This document shows positions 1 to 9,370 of a DNA stretch of 64,000 bases, piece by piece. The notes under the pieces were generated by a model. The model was given only the letters and a program-made list of their open reading frames with translations. It ran no database searches and was not told the DNA's origin. Position numbers and translations under genes: made by a program. The stretch's first letter is position 1; each line of letters starts with the position of its first letter. This DNA is from Neisseriales bacterium (GTDB taxonomy: Bacteria > Pseudomonadota > Gammaproteobacteria > Burkholderiales > UBA11063). The stretch is from positions 1 through 64,000 of the forward strand of contig SSGX01000014.1 in assembly GCA_008017155.1 (NCBI GenBank), read 5' to 3'.

Positions 1-1
1 A

Positions 2-2545
2 GAGATTAAAGATAGTAATGGTAATACACAAAATCCAACGCAAAGTGGGATATTGACTGTTAATTTATCGAATATCAATAATCCGGTATCTGCAGCGATG
101 CTTCCTGATAATGCTGGCTTTGTTAGTATTGGGAATGAATCTACCGGCGTTAGCTATAATGGTACTCAGTTTTCGATTACTAATACCCCTACATCGTATC
201 GCTGGATACAGATTTATAACTACGAGAGTGCTGAATCAGTAATACTTAACTATCAAGTACCTAGTACAACCATCGGTAATAATGCTACTATTACAGAAAG
301 CCCAGCAGTTGTCAAATCTGTAATTGGTAGCAATGCTGTTGCTTGTAGTAAAGGTCAGTCTTTAGCGCCTGGGCAGAATTGTTATGTAGTTATGCAGGTA
401 TTATCAAGCGGGATTAGCTATATGGCAGGAGATGCAATAAGTTTCCAAGTAGGACTTACCTCATCTAGATCAGGGCGGTTGAGTTACTATAATACTAATC
501 TTTATATGCAGTATTCGTCTTCGTTTTCACGCTTTTTAGGAAATGTTACAACAGTCATGGGTGGACCAAATGGTACAGCCTTTAATGAGTCTATGCCAGA
601 GTTAGGATTTATCACTACTTCAACTACTGGTGGTAGTACTCCAGCAGATTGTGGTAATAAATCAAACAGAGGGAATACCTATCAATGTATCGTTCAGGGA
701 AGTTATCTAAACGTGAAACTACCACAAGCTACAACTAGTCCCGGTTTACCAAGCCAGTTTAACTATGTTTTAGATAATGAAAGTACTCTCACAGCACAAG
801 GATTTAAGATAACTTATGCACTTGCTGATACTGCAGCACCAGCTGTGCCTGCTCAGACTTGGGGTGTAGGTACTGGAGGATGTAAGATTCCTGCTGCTGC
901 ATCACCGACTAGAACTTGTTACATAAATATTCAGAACGCATGGAGTCCAAATAATAAAACTGATGGCAACATTCAGCTAAATATTCGTGGTTATTTTGAT
1001 AAATATCCAAATATAGCTCTCCAAAGTAACGTAATTAGCTTCTATGCGTTAAATCCAACTAGCAAGGTATCTTCAATGTATAACTACACAAGCTCACTAC
1101 CATATGCTGGGACTGCTGATACACAAGCAGGTGGCGATACTTATTGGAATTCTGGTGAATCTTGGGGCTTAGTGTGGAATGCAGCTAATCCTGATAGTAC
1201 AAGTACTGGTACAGGTAGGTTCTTCCTATATCGAGGTGATTCTAGATGTATAGCTGATAAGGTAACTGGATTACTATGGTTTAATAACCTACTAGTTAAT
1301 CAAACAAGTTATTCTAATATGCTAAGATCAGCTCCAGATATTTCATGCAGTGGAATGGTAGTTGCTAATGCGGGACTAAATAATGGGGCAATTGCAAGAT
1401 CACGTCTTCCGTCATTACGTGAAATGTCATCAATAATAGATTTTAGGTATAATCAGACACCAGGCACCTTATTCGGTTTTAGCAATCTTAGTCCAACTAA
1501 TTATAATAGTCTTGCAAAACAAAATGGTACAAGTAATGGTAGATCTAGTGCGACCGGTTTATCATCAGTCTTGTATTACGAGCTAACTATTCCTAATAAC
1601 ATATATCCAAATGTCCTAAATGCTGCCACAACTAACACTTTTGACTGGAATGGTACTACTTGGTCTAACAATCTGGGGAGTAGTCTTTATACAACGAGTG
1701 GATTTTTAATTAACCTCACTAATATAGACCTTATTAATCACGTACTAGTAGCAACCCTACCAACGACCGAGTTACAGCCTTTACAGCCACTATTAAAATC
1801 TATTGATCCTGCTATTAATAGTGTGCTTGCTGGAAAAGCGAATTGTGATGCATATTGTCAGGAAAGTTCTGGCTATATTGCAAATAGTAATAATGGCGGA
1901 GTTGGCACAACTTGGCCAACACGCGGTAATTGGCCAAATGAGATAACTAATGTAGTACAAAATATTTATGGTAAAAACCGCTATGTCTCTGATCCAACAG
2001 GTAACTGTATGATAGATCTGGGAACAGGACTAATATTTCAGCAAAGATTCACGCGTAACAACTTTATGGCTGAAGCCAATAACACTGATCTAGCAAAAAC
2101 AGTTAATTCATTTGATCGTGTTGGTGGTAGTTTCTATGGCTTATGTGGTTTAAAGAATTGGCGTGAGGCTAATATTCGTGAACTTGAAGCTACGTGGAAT
2201 TATGCTATGGATGGTCAAATGAATACAAATCTTTACAAAGGTTCATTTAGTGCTTCAGGTTATCCTGCAGGTAATTACCTTAATCCAACGTCAGCGATGA
2301 ATATTGGTGGCTTGTTTTACGCAGCTAATAATGATGGGGGAGGAGGATACGTTATGACTAGTACAATTTCGAGCGCTTTAAATAATGTCACAGCCACTGC
2401 AACAGGAAGAAGAGTACTTCCAGTACAGGAAACTGGTGGTAATAATCGTCAATACTTTGCAATTGGTTATAGTTATGGTCATCATGCTAATGATCAGTAC
2501 TCTTATATCCCTGTAGCAGGAGGAGCCGCACGCATCCAACCATAA
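2..2545 (+). CDS. Large secreted/surface protein with two DUF1566 (Lcl C-terminal-like) domains, 5' end outside the window
   Basis: The frame is open from base 2, so the TTG at 53 is not a convincing start and the gene begins upstream of the window. The first 1,200 bases encode Ser/Thr/Asn/Gly-rich beta-type sequence with scattered Cys. Two related modules follow, beginning near 1247 (CIADKVTGLLWF) and 2006 (CMIDLGTGLIFQ), each followed by a W/LR-E-hS segment (LPSLREMSSI; NWREANIREL). This is the pattern of DUF1566/Lcl_C domains, which are found in secreted and adhesin-like bacterial proteins. The function is unknown; cell-surface location is inferred from composition because the signal peptide is not visible. 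A strong terminator follows directly. Confidence 0.75.
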   Translation, partial: EIKDSNGNTQNPTQSGILTVNLSNINNPVSAAMLPDNAGFVSIGNESTGVSYNGTQFSITNTPTSYRWIQIYNYESAESVILNYQVPSTTIGNNATITESPAVVKSVIGSNAVACSKGQSLAPGQNCYVVMQVLSSGISYMAGDAISFQVGLTSSRSGRLSYYNTNLYMQYSSSFSRFLGNVTTVMGGPNGTAFNESMPELGFITTSTTGGSTPADCGNKSNRGNTYQCIVQGSYLNVKLPQATTSPGLPSQFNYVLDNESTLTAQGFKITYALADTAAPAVPAQTWGVGTGGCKIPAAASPTRTCYINIQNAWSPNNKTDGNIQLNIRGYFDKYPNIALQSNVISFYALNPTSKVSSMYNYTSSLPYAGTADTQAGGDTYWNSGESWGLVWNAANPDSTSTGTGRFFLYRGDSRCIADKVTGLLWFNNLLVNQTSYSNMLRSAPDISCSGMVVANAGLNNGAIARSRLPSLREMSSIIDFRYNQTPGTLFGFSNLSPTNYNSLAKQNGTSNGRSSATGLSSVLYYELTIPNNIYPNVLNAATTNTFDWNGTTWSNNLGSSLYTTSGFLINLTNIDLINHVLVATLPTTELQPLQPLLKSIDPAINSVLAGKANCDAYCQESSGYIANSNNGGVGTTWPTRGNWPNEITNVVQNIYGKNRYVSDPTGNCMIDLGTGLIFQQRFTRNNFMAEANNTDLAKTVNSFDRVGGSFYGLCGLKNWREANIRELEATWNYAMDGQMNTNLYKGSFSASGYPAGNYLNPTSAMNIGGLFYAANNDGGGGYVMTSTISSALNNVTATATGRRVLPVQETGGNNRQYFAIGYSYGHHANDQYSYIPVAGGAARIQP

Positions 2546-2561
2546 TATTAATAAAGTCCCC

Positions 2562-2592
2562 AAAAAGCACGAGGAATGACTCGTGCTTTTTT
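2562..2592 (+). terminator. Rho-independent terminator of the DUF1566 protein gene
   Basis: A perfect stem AAAAAGCACGAG / CTCGTGCTTTTT encloses the loop GAATGA and runs into a T tract. It lies 17 bases after the stop codon. Confidence 0.9.
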
Positions 2593-2771
2593 ATCACTTG
2601 TCTAGAACCCTCATTACTTTGGGGATATAGATTGGTGGCAATGATGATAAAATATTGAATTGATCTTAGCTTATTAAAATTCTAATCAAAGTAGCTTTAG
2701 ATAAATCATGATTAATCTAGTCGAAATACTTCATATTAATTATTTTGTAGCTAATTTTATAAGGTATTTAG

Positions 2772-3665
2772 ATGTATCAACTGGATGATTTATTATTGTT
2801 TGTTGCTGTTGCTGAAAATAAAAGCTTCTTAAAAACTGCTTTACAGTTTGGTACAAGCCAACCGACTGTTAGTAGAAGAATAAAATCATTAACAGAAGAT
2901 TTAGGGCATCAGTTATTTATCAGTGAGGGTAAGCATTTAGTAACGACAGAGTTTGGTGCCGTGCTGTATTCAATCATCAAAGAAAAAATGGCGTATTTAG
3001 ATGAATTAAAAAGAGCAGTTGATGAGCTTATCCTAGATAATAGTCGTGAGGCTGGACATTTAAATATCTTATTACCACCGCTTATCGCAGAAGATTTTAT
3101 TACACCCTTAATTCCTGAATTCAATCAAAAATATCCAAATATCAGCTTATTTCTTGATTATGACCTTAGGAAGATAGATTTTGATGGTGGCTTATATGAT
3201 TTAGCCATTGTTTTTTATATGCCTACCAATCAAAACCAGAAAATTACCAAGCTGATAGACTCCAAATTAGGCTTATTTTGTTCAAAAGATTATGCAGATA
3301 AATATGGATTACCAAATAGCATCCGCGAAATGGAAGCACATCGTTATTTTTGTCTAACCATGTATGGAGAAACTCTACCCCATCTTAAATTTATACATAA
3401 TCAAACTAAGGAAGAAGAGATATTTGAACTTAATAATAAGCTAGTTCTTACAGACTATAAGAATGCTATGCTTTTAATAAAGAGTGGTGAATTTATCGGC
3501 GCCAATCATGAGTTTTTATTCCAAGATGATGACACTATAATTAGGGTGCTACCAGAATATGATTTTGATTTAAAAACAAGTGTTTACCTATTACTTAATC
3601 CGTATAAAAAAATACAATCATTGATCTTTTTATTAATTTTCTTAAACAAAAATTACGTCTATTGA
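2772..3665 (+). CDS. LysR-family transcriptional regulator with frameshifted C-terminus
   Basis: The N-terminal winged helix-turn-helix (about residues 1-60, with SQPTVSRRIKSL as recognition helix) and the periplasmic-binding-like effector domain (about 90-290) define a LysR-type regulator of DNA binding. It is the first of a tandem pair; the next gene, 94 bases downstream, is a clear paralogue starting with the same MYQLDDLLLF. The reading frame ends at 3665 in an unrelated hydrophobic tail. Shifting to the -1 frame inside the seven-A run at 3606-3612 restores similarity to the paralogue (N..IIDLFINFLKQKL versus NPLIDLFTDFVQKEL) and ends at 3685. The gene therefore lost one A, or the last 25 residues are made by slippage. 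The target genes are unknown. Confidence 0.88.
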   Translation: MYQLDDLLLFVAVAENKSFLKTALQFGTSQPTVSRRIKSLTEDLGHQLFISEGKHLVTTEFGAVLYSIIKEKMAYLDELKRAVDELILDNSREAGHLNILLPPLIAEDFITPLIPEFNQKYPNISLFLDYDLRKIDFDGGLYDLAIVFYMPTNQNQKITKLIDSKLGLFCSKDYADKYGLPNSIREMEAHRYFCLTMYGETLPHLKFIHNQTKEEEIFELNNKLVLTDYKNAMLLIKSGEFIGANHEFLFQDDDTIIRVLPEYDFDLKTSVYLLLNPYKKIQSLIFLLIFLNKNYVY

Positions 3666-3759
3666 ATATATCTAGTCAAGTATGATATCGATATGCTATT
3701 AATAATATAGACTTAATAAATAATAGAGAATGGTCAAAATTTTTATTTAAGGCACTAAA

Positions 3760-4692
3760 ATGTATCAATTGGATGATTTATTATTATTTGCCATAGTTGT
3801 TGAAAATAAGAGCTTTTTAAAAACTGCTTTGCAACTAAATATATCACAACCAACCGTTGGTAGAAGAATCAAACTATTAGCTGAAAATCTAGGATATGAG
3901 TTATTCATTAGCGATGGTAATCATTTGACAGTAACTGCATTTGGTAATATGCTCTATAGAATTGTTAAACAAAAAATGAGTTATCTTGATGATTTAAAAT
4001 CTACAGTTAATGAACTCATACTGAATACTAATCCAGAAGAAGCTGGACATTTGAATATTTTATTCCCACCTGCCTCCTCACTAGTATATTTTACTCCGTT
4101 GATACCCAAGTTTAATCTTAAATATCCAAATATTACTTTATATATTAATTATGGGACAGATGTCGTAGACTTCAGTAAGCATAACTATGATGTTGCTATC
4201 GTGGCTTATGTGCCAGCGAAAGATACACTGCCTTCTATCAAATTATTAGATGCTAGCACAGAACTATATTGTACTAAGGCTTATGCTGAGAAATATGGTC
4301 TTCCAAATACTGTCAATGATCTACAATCACATCGTATATTTTCTGTAACTAAATATGGGAAATTACTTGACTCGGTAGATTTTATTCATAAAAGTACCGC
4401 AATAGTTGAGACATTTATACCAAACAATCAGATTGTCCTTACAGATATTAGAAATGCTCTTAAATTAATAAAAAGTAATGAATTTATTGGTCCTTGTCAA
4501 GATTTTTTGTGCAACAGTGATCCTTCAATAATCAAAGCTCTACCTGAGTATTACATCTTAGATGTACCAAATAAACTTTACTTACTAAAAAATAATTATA
4601 AGAAAAATCCATTAATAGATCTTTTCACTGATTTTGTCCAAAAAGAGTTAAAGCTTTTTGTCGCTAATAGTCGAATATCATCGAGAGTTTAA
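3760..4692 (+). CDS. LysR-family transcriptional regulator, tandem paralogue
   Basis: This 310-residue protein has an N-terminal winged HTH (SQPTVGRRIKLL) and a substrate-binding-like effector domain. It is collinear with the preceding regulator over its full length, including LILNTNPEEAGHLNIL and the C-terminal helix. Both genes are on the + strand with separate leaders of about 95 bases, so they look like a recent duplication rather than a translationally coupled pair. LysR genes often sit next to and divergent from their target. Here the following gene is a flavoprotein on the same strand, so no target can be assigned. Confidence 0.9.
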   Translation: MYQLDDLLLFAIVVENKSFLKTALQLNISQPTVGRRIKLLAENLGYELFISDGNHLTVTAFGNMLYRIVKQKMSYLDDLKSTVNELILNTNPEEAGHLNILFPPASSLVYFTPLIPKFNLKYPNITLYINYGTDVVDFSKHNYDVAIVAYVPAKDTLPSIKLLDASTELYCTKAYAEKYGLPNTVNDLQSHRIFSVTKYGKLLDSVDFIHKSTAIVETFIPNNQIVLTDIRNALKLIKSNEFIGPCQDFLCNSDPSIIKALPEYYILDVPNKLYLLKNNYKKNPLIDLFTDFVQKELKLFVANSRISSRV

Positions 4693-4807
4693 TATTTTTA
4701 TTGCATATAATACTTTTGAAATATTAGAGTAAGCTATGCTGCTAGGTGTTATTTTAGGTATATAAGAAAAGATTTATTGATAACTAATAATAGCCGACTT
4801 CCTCTAA

Positions 4808-4816
4808 TGATAAAAT
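4808..4816 (+). promoter_or_regulatory. Extended -10 promoter candidate for the glutamate-synthase-like gene
   Basis: TGATAAAAT lies 32 bases before the ATG. No good -35 hexamer is present at the right spacing, as expected for an extended -10 promoter. The same motif recurs upstream of several genes in this window. Confidence 0.45.
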
Positions 4817-4848
4817 AACGTACCCTAGTTTTTTGTGAGTAAATTATT

Positions 4849-6450
4849 ATGCTGGTAACTGAACGCCGTAAGTGGTATGTCGGATTTGGAATCGTTCTGA
4901 TCTTTTTTGTTGCATTACTGATTATTGTGCAGGCTAATTGGTACTGGATTTTTGGTTTAATCGGGATCCTTGCCGCAGTTGGAGTTTACGATAGAATTCA
5001 GCGCAAACATACATTATTAAGAAACTTTCCAGTTCTTGGGCATATGCGCTATATTCTTGAATTTTTCCGTCCAGAGATTCAACAGTATTTCGTGGCAAGT
5101 GATGATAGCGAACGACCATTTGACCGCAAAACCAGAACTATAGTCTATGAACGTGCCAAAGGGATACCTGATACTATTTCATTTGGTAATGATAAGGACA
5201 TAATGAAAGCTGGTTATGAATGGGCATTACACTCTCTTTCACCTAAGCATCATACCGATGTAGATCCGCGTATAATTATTGGTAATGAGCAATGCAAACA
5301 GCCATATTCGGCTTCTCGCCTGAATATATCCGCACTAAGCTTTGGGGCACTATCCAAAAACGCCATAATGGCACTAAATCTTGGGGCTAAAAAAGGAAAT
5401 TTCCTCCATAATACTGGTGAGGGCGGACTAACTGAATACCATCTACTTGGTGGGGATGTTGGAATGCAGGTAGCCACTGCGTATTTTGGCTTTAGAACTG
5501 CTGATGGCAATTTTGATCCAGAAAAATTTCGCCAACAAGCAACTCTGCCAAATGTTAAACTAATTGAGATCAAGCTATCTCAGGGGGCAAAACCAGCTCA
5601 TGGGGGAATGTTACCCAAAGAAAAAATCACGCCAGAAATTGCCCGCATTCGTGGCGTAGGTATGGATAAAGATGTAATTTCTCCACCAACCCATAAAGCT
5701 TTTTCAACACCAGTTGGTTTGTGTCACTTTATTGCTCAGTTACGTGAGTTATCGGATGGCAAACCAGTTGGTTTCAAGCTGTGTATTGGTAAAAAAACTG
5801 AATTTTTTGCAATCTGTAAGGCAATGCTACAAACTGGTATTTATCCTGACTTTATTGTGATTGATGGGATGGAGGGGGGTACTGGTGCTGCACCTTCAGA
5901 ATTTGTCAATTCAATCGGGATGCCGCTTCAGGAAGCTCTAGTTTTTGTTAATAATGCTCTAACAGGCTGTGGACTACGTAAACATATCCGCATTATTGCT
6001 AGTGGCAAAAATGCAACTGGTTTTGACATGGTGCGGATGATGGCATTAGGTGCTGATATTATCAACTCTGCACGTGCCATGATGTTGGCTCTCGGCTGCA
6101 TCCAATCGAAACAATGTGGTAATAATACTTGCCCAGTAGGTGTAGCGACACAGAATCCACGCCTATTTAAGCAACTCGATATCGATGATAAATCTGAGCG
6201 GGTGTATAACTATCATAAATCAACGGTTAAAAATTTTACCGAACTAGTTGGTGCAATGGGACTTGAAAATCCGAGTGATATTTTGCCATCAAGTGTAATG
6301 CGCCGGATAAGTGATCACGAAGTACGCTATTTTGATGAAATCTATGAATTTGTGAAACCGGGCTGTTTACTTGACCCAACAGCTGTTCCAAAACAATATC
6401 AGAGATTCTGGGAAGCAGCGACTCCAGATACATTTACATTCGTTCACTAA
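4849..6450 (+). CDS. Membrane-anchored FMN-binding glutamate synthase-family protein
   Basis: Two adjacent hydrophobic helices at about residues 10-46 are followed by a glutamate-synthase central/FMN-binding TIM barrel. Visible motifs are GEGGLTEYHLLGGD (phosphate/FMN region), IVIDGMEGGTGAAPSEF (active-site barrel) and a Cys cluster CGNNTCPVGVATQNP, equivalent to the Fe-S/FMN region of GltB. There is no N-terminal glutaminase domain and no partner small subunit nearby, so this is the stand-alone FMN-binding GltS-like family, whose reaction is not established. The gene stands alone between a LysR pair and a strong terminator. I see no strong Shine-Dalgarno sequence before the ATG. Confidence 0.88.
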   Translation: MLVTERRKWYVGFGIVLIFFVALLIIVQANWYWIFGLIGILAAVGVYDRIQRKHTLLRNFPVLGHMRYILEFFRPEIQQYFVASDDSERPFDRKTRTIVYERAKGIPDTISFGNDKDIMKAGYEWALHSLSPKHHTDVDPRIIIGNEQCKQPYSASRLNISALSFGALSKNAIMALNLGAKKGNFLHNTGEGGLTEYHLLGGDVGMQVATAYFGFRTADGNFDPEKFRQQATLPNVKLIEIKLSQGAKPAHGGMLPKEKITPEIARIRGVGMDKDVISPPTHKAFSTPVGLCHFIAQLRELSDGKPVGFKLCIGKKTEFFAICKAMLQTGIYPDFIVIDGMEGGTGAAPSEFVNSIGMPLQEALVFVNNALTGCGLRKHIRIIASGKNATGFDMVRMMALGADIINSARAMMLALGCIQSKQCGNNTCPVGVATQNPRLFKQLDIDDKSERVYNYHKSTVKNFTELVGAMGLENPSDILPSSVMRRISDHEVRYFDEIYEFVKPGCLLDPTAVPKQYQRFWEAATPDTFTFVH

Positions 6451-6454
6451 TAAG

Positions 6455-6486
6455 AAACCCGGCAATAGTCTATGCCGGGTTTTTTC
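6455..6486 (+). terminator. Terminator between convergent genes
   Basis: A 10-bp perfect stem AAACCCGGCA / TGCCGGGTTT with loop ATAGTCTA is followed by a T tract on the + strand. It separates the glutamate-synthase-like gene from the reverse-strand ATP-pyrophosphatase gene and may serve both. Confidence 0.9.
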
Positions 6487-6499
6487 TTGATACTGAGAA

Positions 6500-7153
6500 C
6501 TAGTCTAATCGATAATTAACTATGGTAACCGAATCAAGCTTATGAATATTACTTTCAGTGATCTTTATTGGTCTATTAAACTCTTTGCAATCATAAACCA
6601 AAGTATGAAACTCTCCTTGTTCACCACAAATATCAAGTGGTCGTGAGACTAGTTCATATAGATTAAGGCTATGATAATCAGCACCTAAAATATCATCAAG
6701 ATTGAAAGAGTTATTTATAACATTAATTTTAGCCTTTATTTGGTATTTATGTAATAAGGTGTAAACCTCAAATCTAGATTTCCCCCATATTGGCATAACT
6801 GCTTTAATCTTAGCTTCATGACATAATTCATCATTAAATTTCTTATGTATTAAGTTATCCATATCGCCAAAAATGCAACTATCAATCTGATATTTCTCGA
6901 TTAAAATCTTTAATCCTGAAAGTAGGTTTTGACGATAATCGTCCCAGCTAGTATTCAAATATAATATTGGCAGACCTAATGATTGTGCCTGTGATTCAAG
7001 GATTTCTCTGGCAACTCCATTTGACCGTGAGCAATCATGTTCACCATCAAGCATGGTTAATAATCCAATAATTTCAATACCCTGTGCTTTTGCTAAATGA
7101 TAAGCTAGGCAACTATCTTTACCACCACTCCATGCTACAATAGCTTTTTTCAT
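6500..7153 (-). CDS. Dph6/DUF71-family ATP pyrophosphatase (diphthine-ammonia ligase-like)
   Basis: The N-terminus carries the PP-loop SGGKDS at residues 9-14, as in N-type ATP pyrophosphatases that adenylate a carbonyl before amidation. The length (217 residues) and the internal EHDCSRSNGV and GDMDNLIHKKF segments fit the DUF71/Dph6 family. In archaea and eukaryotes Dph6 completes diphthamide on EF2; bacteria lack diphthamide, so the substrate here is unknown. The start codon immediately follows the stop codon of the upstream acyl-CoA ligase (TAAATG), which implies translational coupling. The function may therefore lie in amidation of a carboxylate linked to that pathway; this is inference. 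Confidence 0.8.
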   Translation of the reverse strand: MKKAIVAWSGGKDSCLAYHLAKAQGIEIIGLLTMLDGEHDCSRSNGVAREILESQAQSLGLPILYLNTSWDDYRQNLLSGLKILIEKYQIDSCIFGDMDNLIHKKFNDELCHEAKIKAVMPIWGKSRFEVYTLLHKYQIKAKINVINNSFNLDDILGADYHSLNLYELVSRPLDICGEQGEFHTLVYDCKEFNRPIKITESNIHKLDSVTIVNYRLD

Positions 7154-8716
7154 TTAATTATCTCCGCTATTTAATAAGCGTAGCTCACGTTTAAGAATCT
7201 TACCAGTTGCATTGCGTGGTAGTTTATCCATAAAAAATACTTTGCGCGGTTGTTTAAATGGTGCTAAGAGCGGCTTTAAAAATTCCCGGATTTCTTTTTC
7301 AGAAACTTCAACTCCTTCTTTTGGCTCAATATAAGCAACAGGAGTTTCATTTTCTTCAATATCCTTAATCCCGATCACCGCGCAAGCCTGTACCTTCTCA
7401 TGCATATAGAGAAACTCCTCAATCTCACGCGGATAAATATTCATTCCCTTATGAATTATTAAGTCTTTTTTCCGGTCAATTATAAATACATAGCCATCTT
7501 TATCAACATAGCCAATATCCCCAGTTTTAAACCAACCATTATTAATTACTTCTGCAGTCTCATCCGGACGATTATAGTAGCCAAGCATTACACAATCACC
7601 TTTGATGCACAATTCTCCAATTTCACCTCTAGCCTCGACGTGAAAATCTTCACTAAATGCCTCGATTTCAAACCCAGACAATGGAGTCCCTACTGAACCA
7701 AATTTATTTGCCCAAGGCTTATTTAGAGAAACACCTGAAGCACATTCACTTAAACCATAGCCTTGTACCAATTTCCCTCTTTTGAATGAAGCACCAAATC
7801 GCTTGATAACATCCTCAGACAATGGTGCTGCACCTGAAACCCAACCTTTGACATTATGAAACCAATGGAAATACCAAGGTAATTTTGCCCGTGCCATAGC
7901 ACTAAATATATCCGGAACACCAGCAAAATACTGACAGCGGTGGATAAGGACGAGTTTAAGCAAATTAGCAAAATCTTTTTTGCTAGCAATAGAGCGTACG
8001 ACAACTACACCACTATTGGTTGCAATCGGGAGTAACAGGGTAACCGCGAGAGTAAATGCGTGAAACATTGGTAAGTAACAGATAAACTTAGCATGCCCTT
8101 CTTTAAGATTATAATGATCTATCGCACCATAAATAATTGAAAGGAGATTACGATAGCTAAGCATTGCACCTTTCGGTTTACCCGTTGTACCACTAGTGTA
8201 GATAATCACCGCCAGATCATCCAATGCACTATCTACAAATGGAGTAGTATCACGAATTTTATCTGTAATTTTGGCATAATCGATGTTGATCTCATTTTCG
8301 AGTGGAATATCTTCAACCCAAATAATTTTTTCAACTTTGGTAGCAATGGTGAGACCTTTTACTTCATTAGCAAATTTACCAGAAGCAAATAGTAGTTTGG
8401 CATCCGAGTCGTTCAAAATATACGCGTACTCGTCATGCTTTAGAAAATTATTTACTGGAACTGCAATAGCACCAATTTTTGAGATAGCGAAAAAATTGAC
8501 AATAAACATGTACGAATTTGCCATAATCATCGCAACTTTATCGCCGGGTCCAATGCCCGATTCAACTAGATAGCTGGCAACAGTATCAACTAGGTTTTTT
8601 AATTCGCGGTTAGATACTTTCTTTTCCCCGTCAATAATTGCTGCCTTAGCACCTTTCTTACGTAGATTATCACAAATTATCTGATAAAAATTATTGACAG
8701 GATATGTTCGACTCAT
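7154..8716 (-). CDS. AMP-dependent acyl-CoA synthetase (long-chain fatty acid-CoA ligase type)
   Basis: This 520-residue adenylate-forming enzyme has the P-loop IIYTSGTTGKPKGAML, the A5 motif GYGLSECASGVS, the hinge-region TGDIGYVDKDGYVFIIDRKK and the C-terminal catalytic lysine segment LPRNATGKILKREL. The family activates a carboxylate to an acyl-AMP and transfers it to CoA; GYGLSE and overall length fit medium/long-chain fatty acid ligases. GGAAAG lies at a suitable distance before the ATG. It forms a two-gene reverse-strand unit with the Dph6-like gene. The acyl specificity cannot be read from the sequence. Confidence 0.9.
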   Translation of the reverse strand: MSRTYPVNNFYQIICDNLRKKGAKAAIIDGEKKVSNRELKNLVDTVASYLVESGIGPGDKVAMIMANSYMFIVNFFAISKIGAIAVPVNNFLKHDEYAYILNDSDAKLLFASGKFANEVKGLTIATKVEKIIWVEDIPLENEINIDYAKITDKIRDTTPFVDSALDDLAVIIYTSGTTGKPKGAMLSYRNLLSIIYGAIDHYNLKEGHAKFICYLPMFHAFTLAVTLLLPIATNSGVVVVRSIASKKDFANLLKLVLIHRCQYFAGVPDIFSAMARAKLPWYFHWFHNVKGWVSGAAPLSEDVIKRFGASFKRGKLVQGYGLSECASGVSLNKPWANKFGSVGTPLSGFEIEAFSEDFHVEARGEIGELCIKGDCVMLGYYNRPDETAEVINNGWFKTGDIGYVDKDGYVFIIDRKKDLIIHKGMNIYPREIEEFLYMHEKVQACAVIGIKDIEENETPVAYIEPKEGVEVSEKEIREFLKPLLAPFKQPRKVFFMDKLPRNATGKILKRELRLLNSGDN

Positions 8717-8827
8717 TGATACACTTTCCAGTAGAAATATTTATAATTATTTTACCAGATTAATTTAATAAAAGTGTAACGATAATTAGATAGAATAGCG
8801 TTCTTTCTAAATCAGCTAATTCTATAA

Positions 8828-9160
8828 TTAGTGTGCCACTGATTTGGAGAAGAGATTCATAATCAATACTCCGGCAACTATCATTCCCATACCAATCATT
8901 GCTGGTAAATCTAAGGATTGTTTAAAAACAAAATAACCAACGAGCGCAATTAGAACAATTCCAGCACCCGACCAGATTGCGTAGGCAATGCCAACTGGGA
9001 TGGTTTTCAGAATTATTGATAGACAGAAAAAAGCAATTCCGTAACAAACTGCCATTATTAACGTAGGAATTGGTTTAGTAAACCCTTCGCAAGATTTCAT
9101 TGCCATAGTCCCAATCACTTCAGCAATTATTGCTGCAAATAGAATTAACCAATCCTTCAT
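8828..9160 (-). CDS. SMR-family small multidrug/cation exporter (EmrE/SugE-like)
   Basis: The protein has 110 residues and four predicted transmembrane helices. The invariant membrane glutamate is at residue 14 (AAIIAEVIGTMAMK), and the family motif VGIAYAIWSGAGIVLIALVG is clear. SMR proteins work as dual-topology dimers that exchange protons for quaternary ammonium or guanidinium-type cations. AAGGAG lies before the start on the reverse strand. It is divergent from a LysR gene across 210 bases, a common regulator-target arrangement. Whether it belongs to the EmrE or the Gdx (SugE) branch is not certain. Confidence 0.9.
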   Translation of the reverse strand: MKDWLILFAAIIAEVIGTMAMKSCEGFTKPIPTLIMAVCYGIAFFCLSIILKTIPVGIAYAIWSGAGIVLIALVGYFVFKQSLDLPAMIGMGMIVAGVLIMNLFSKSVAH

Positions 9161-9326
9161 CTAAATCTCCTTTTTATGTTTAACTAAGTCTGCCTCTAAG
9201 TTGTTATTATATCTGCTAGTTAGTAGTATGTAAATAATTATCTATGTATAGTATTGATACAAAAATGTATAAATGACTCAAATTTAGATAATAATTGTCG
9301 CTATTACTAATTTATTGACTTAATAA

Positions 9327-9335
9327 TGCTAAAAT
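9327..9335 (+). promoter_or_regulatory. Extended -10 promoter candidate for LysR gene
   Basis: TGCTAAAAT lies 35 bases before the ATG of the LysR gene, in the divergent spacer with the SMR exporter. A TTGACT is present but too close (9 bases) to act as the -35. Confidence 0.4.
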
Positions 9336-9370
9336 AGATGTTTAACTAATCAATATATCTGGATTTAAGT

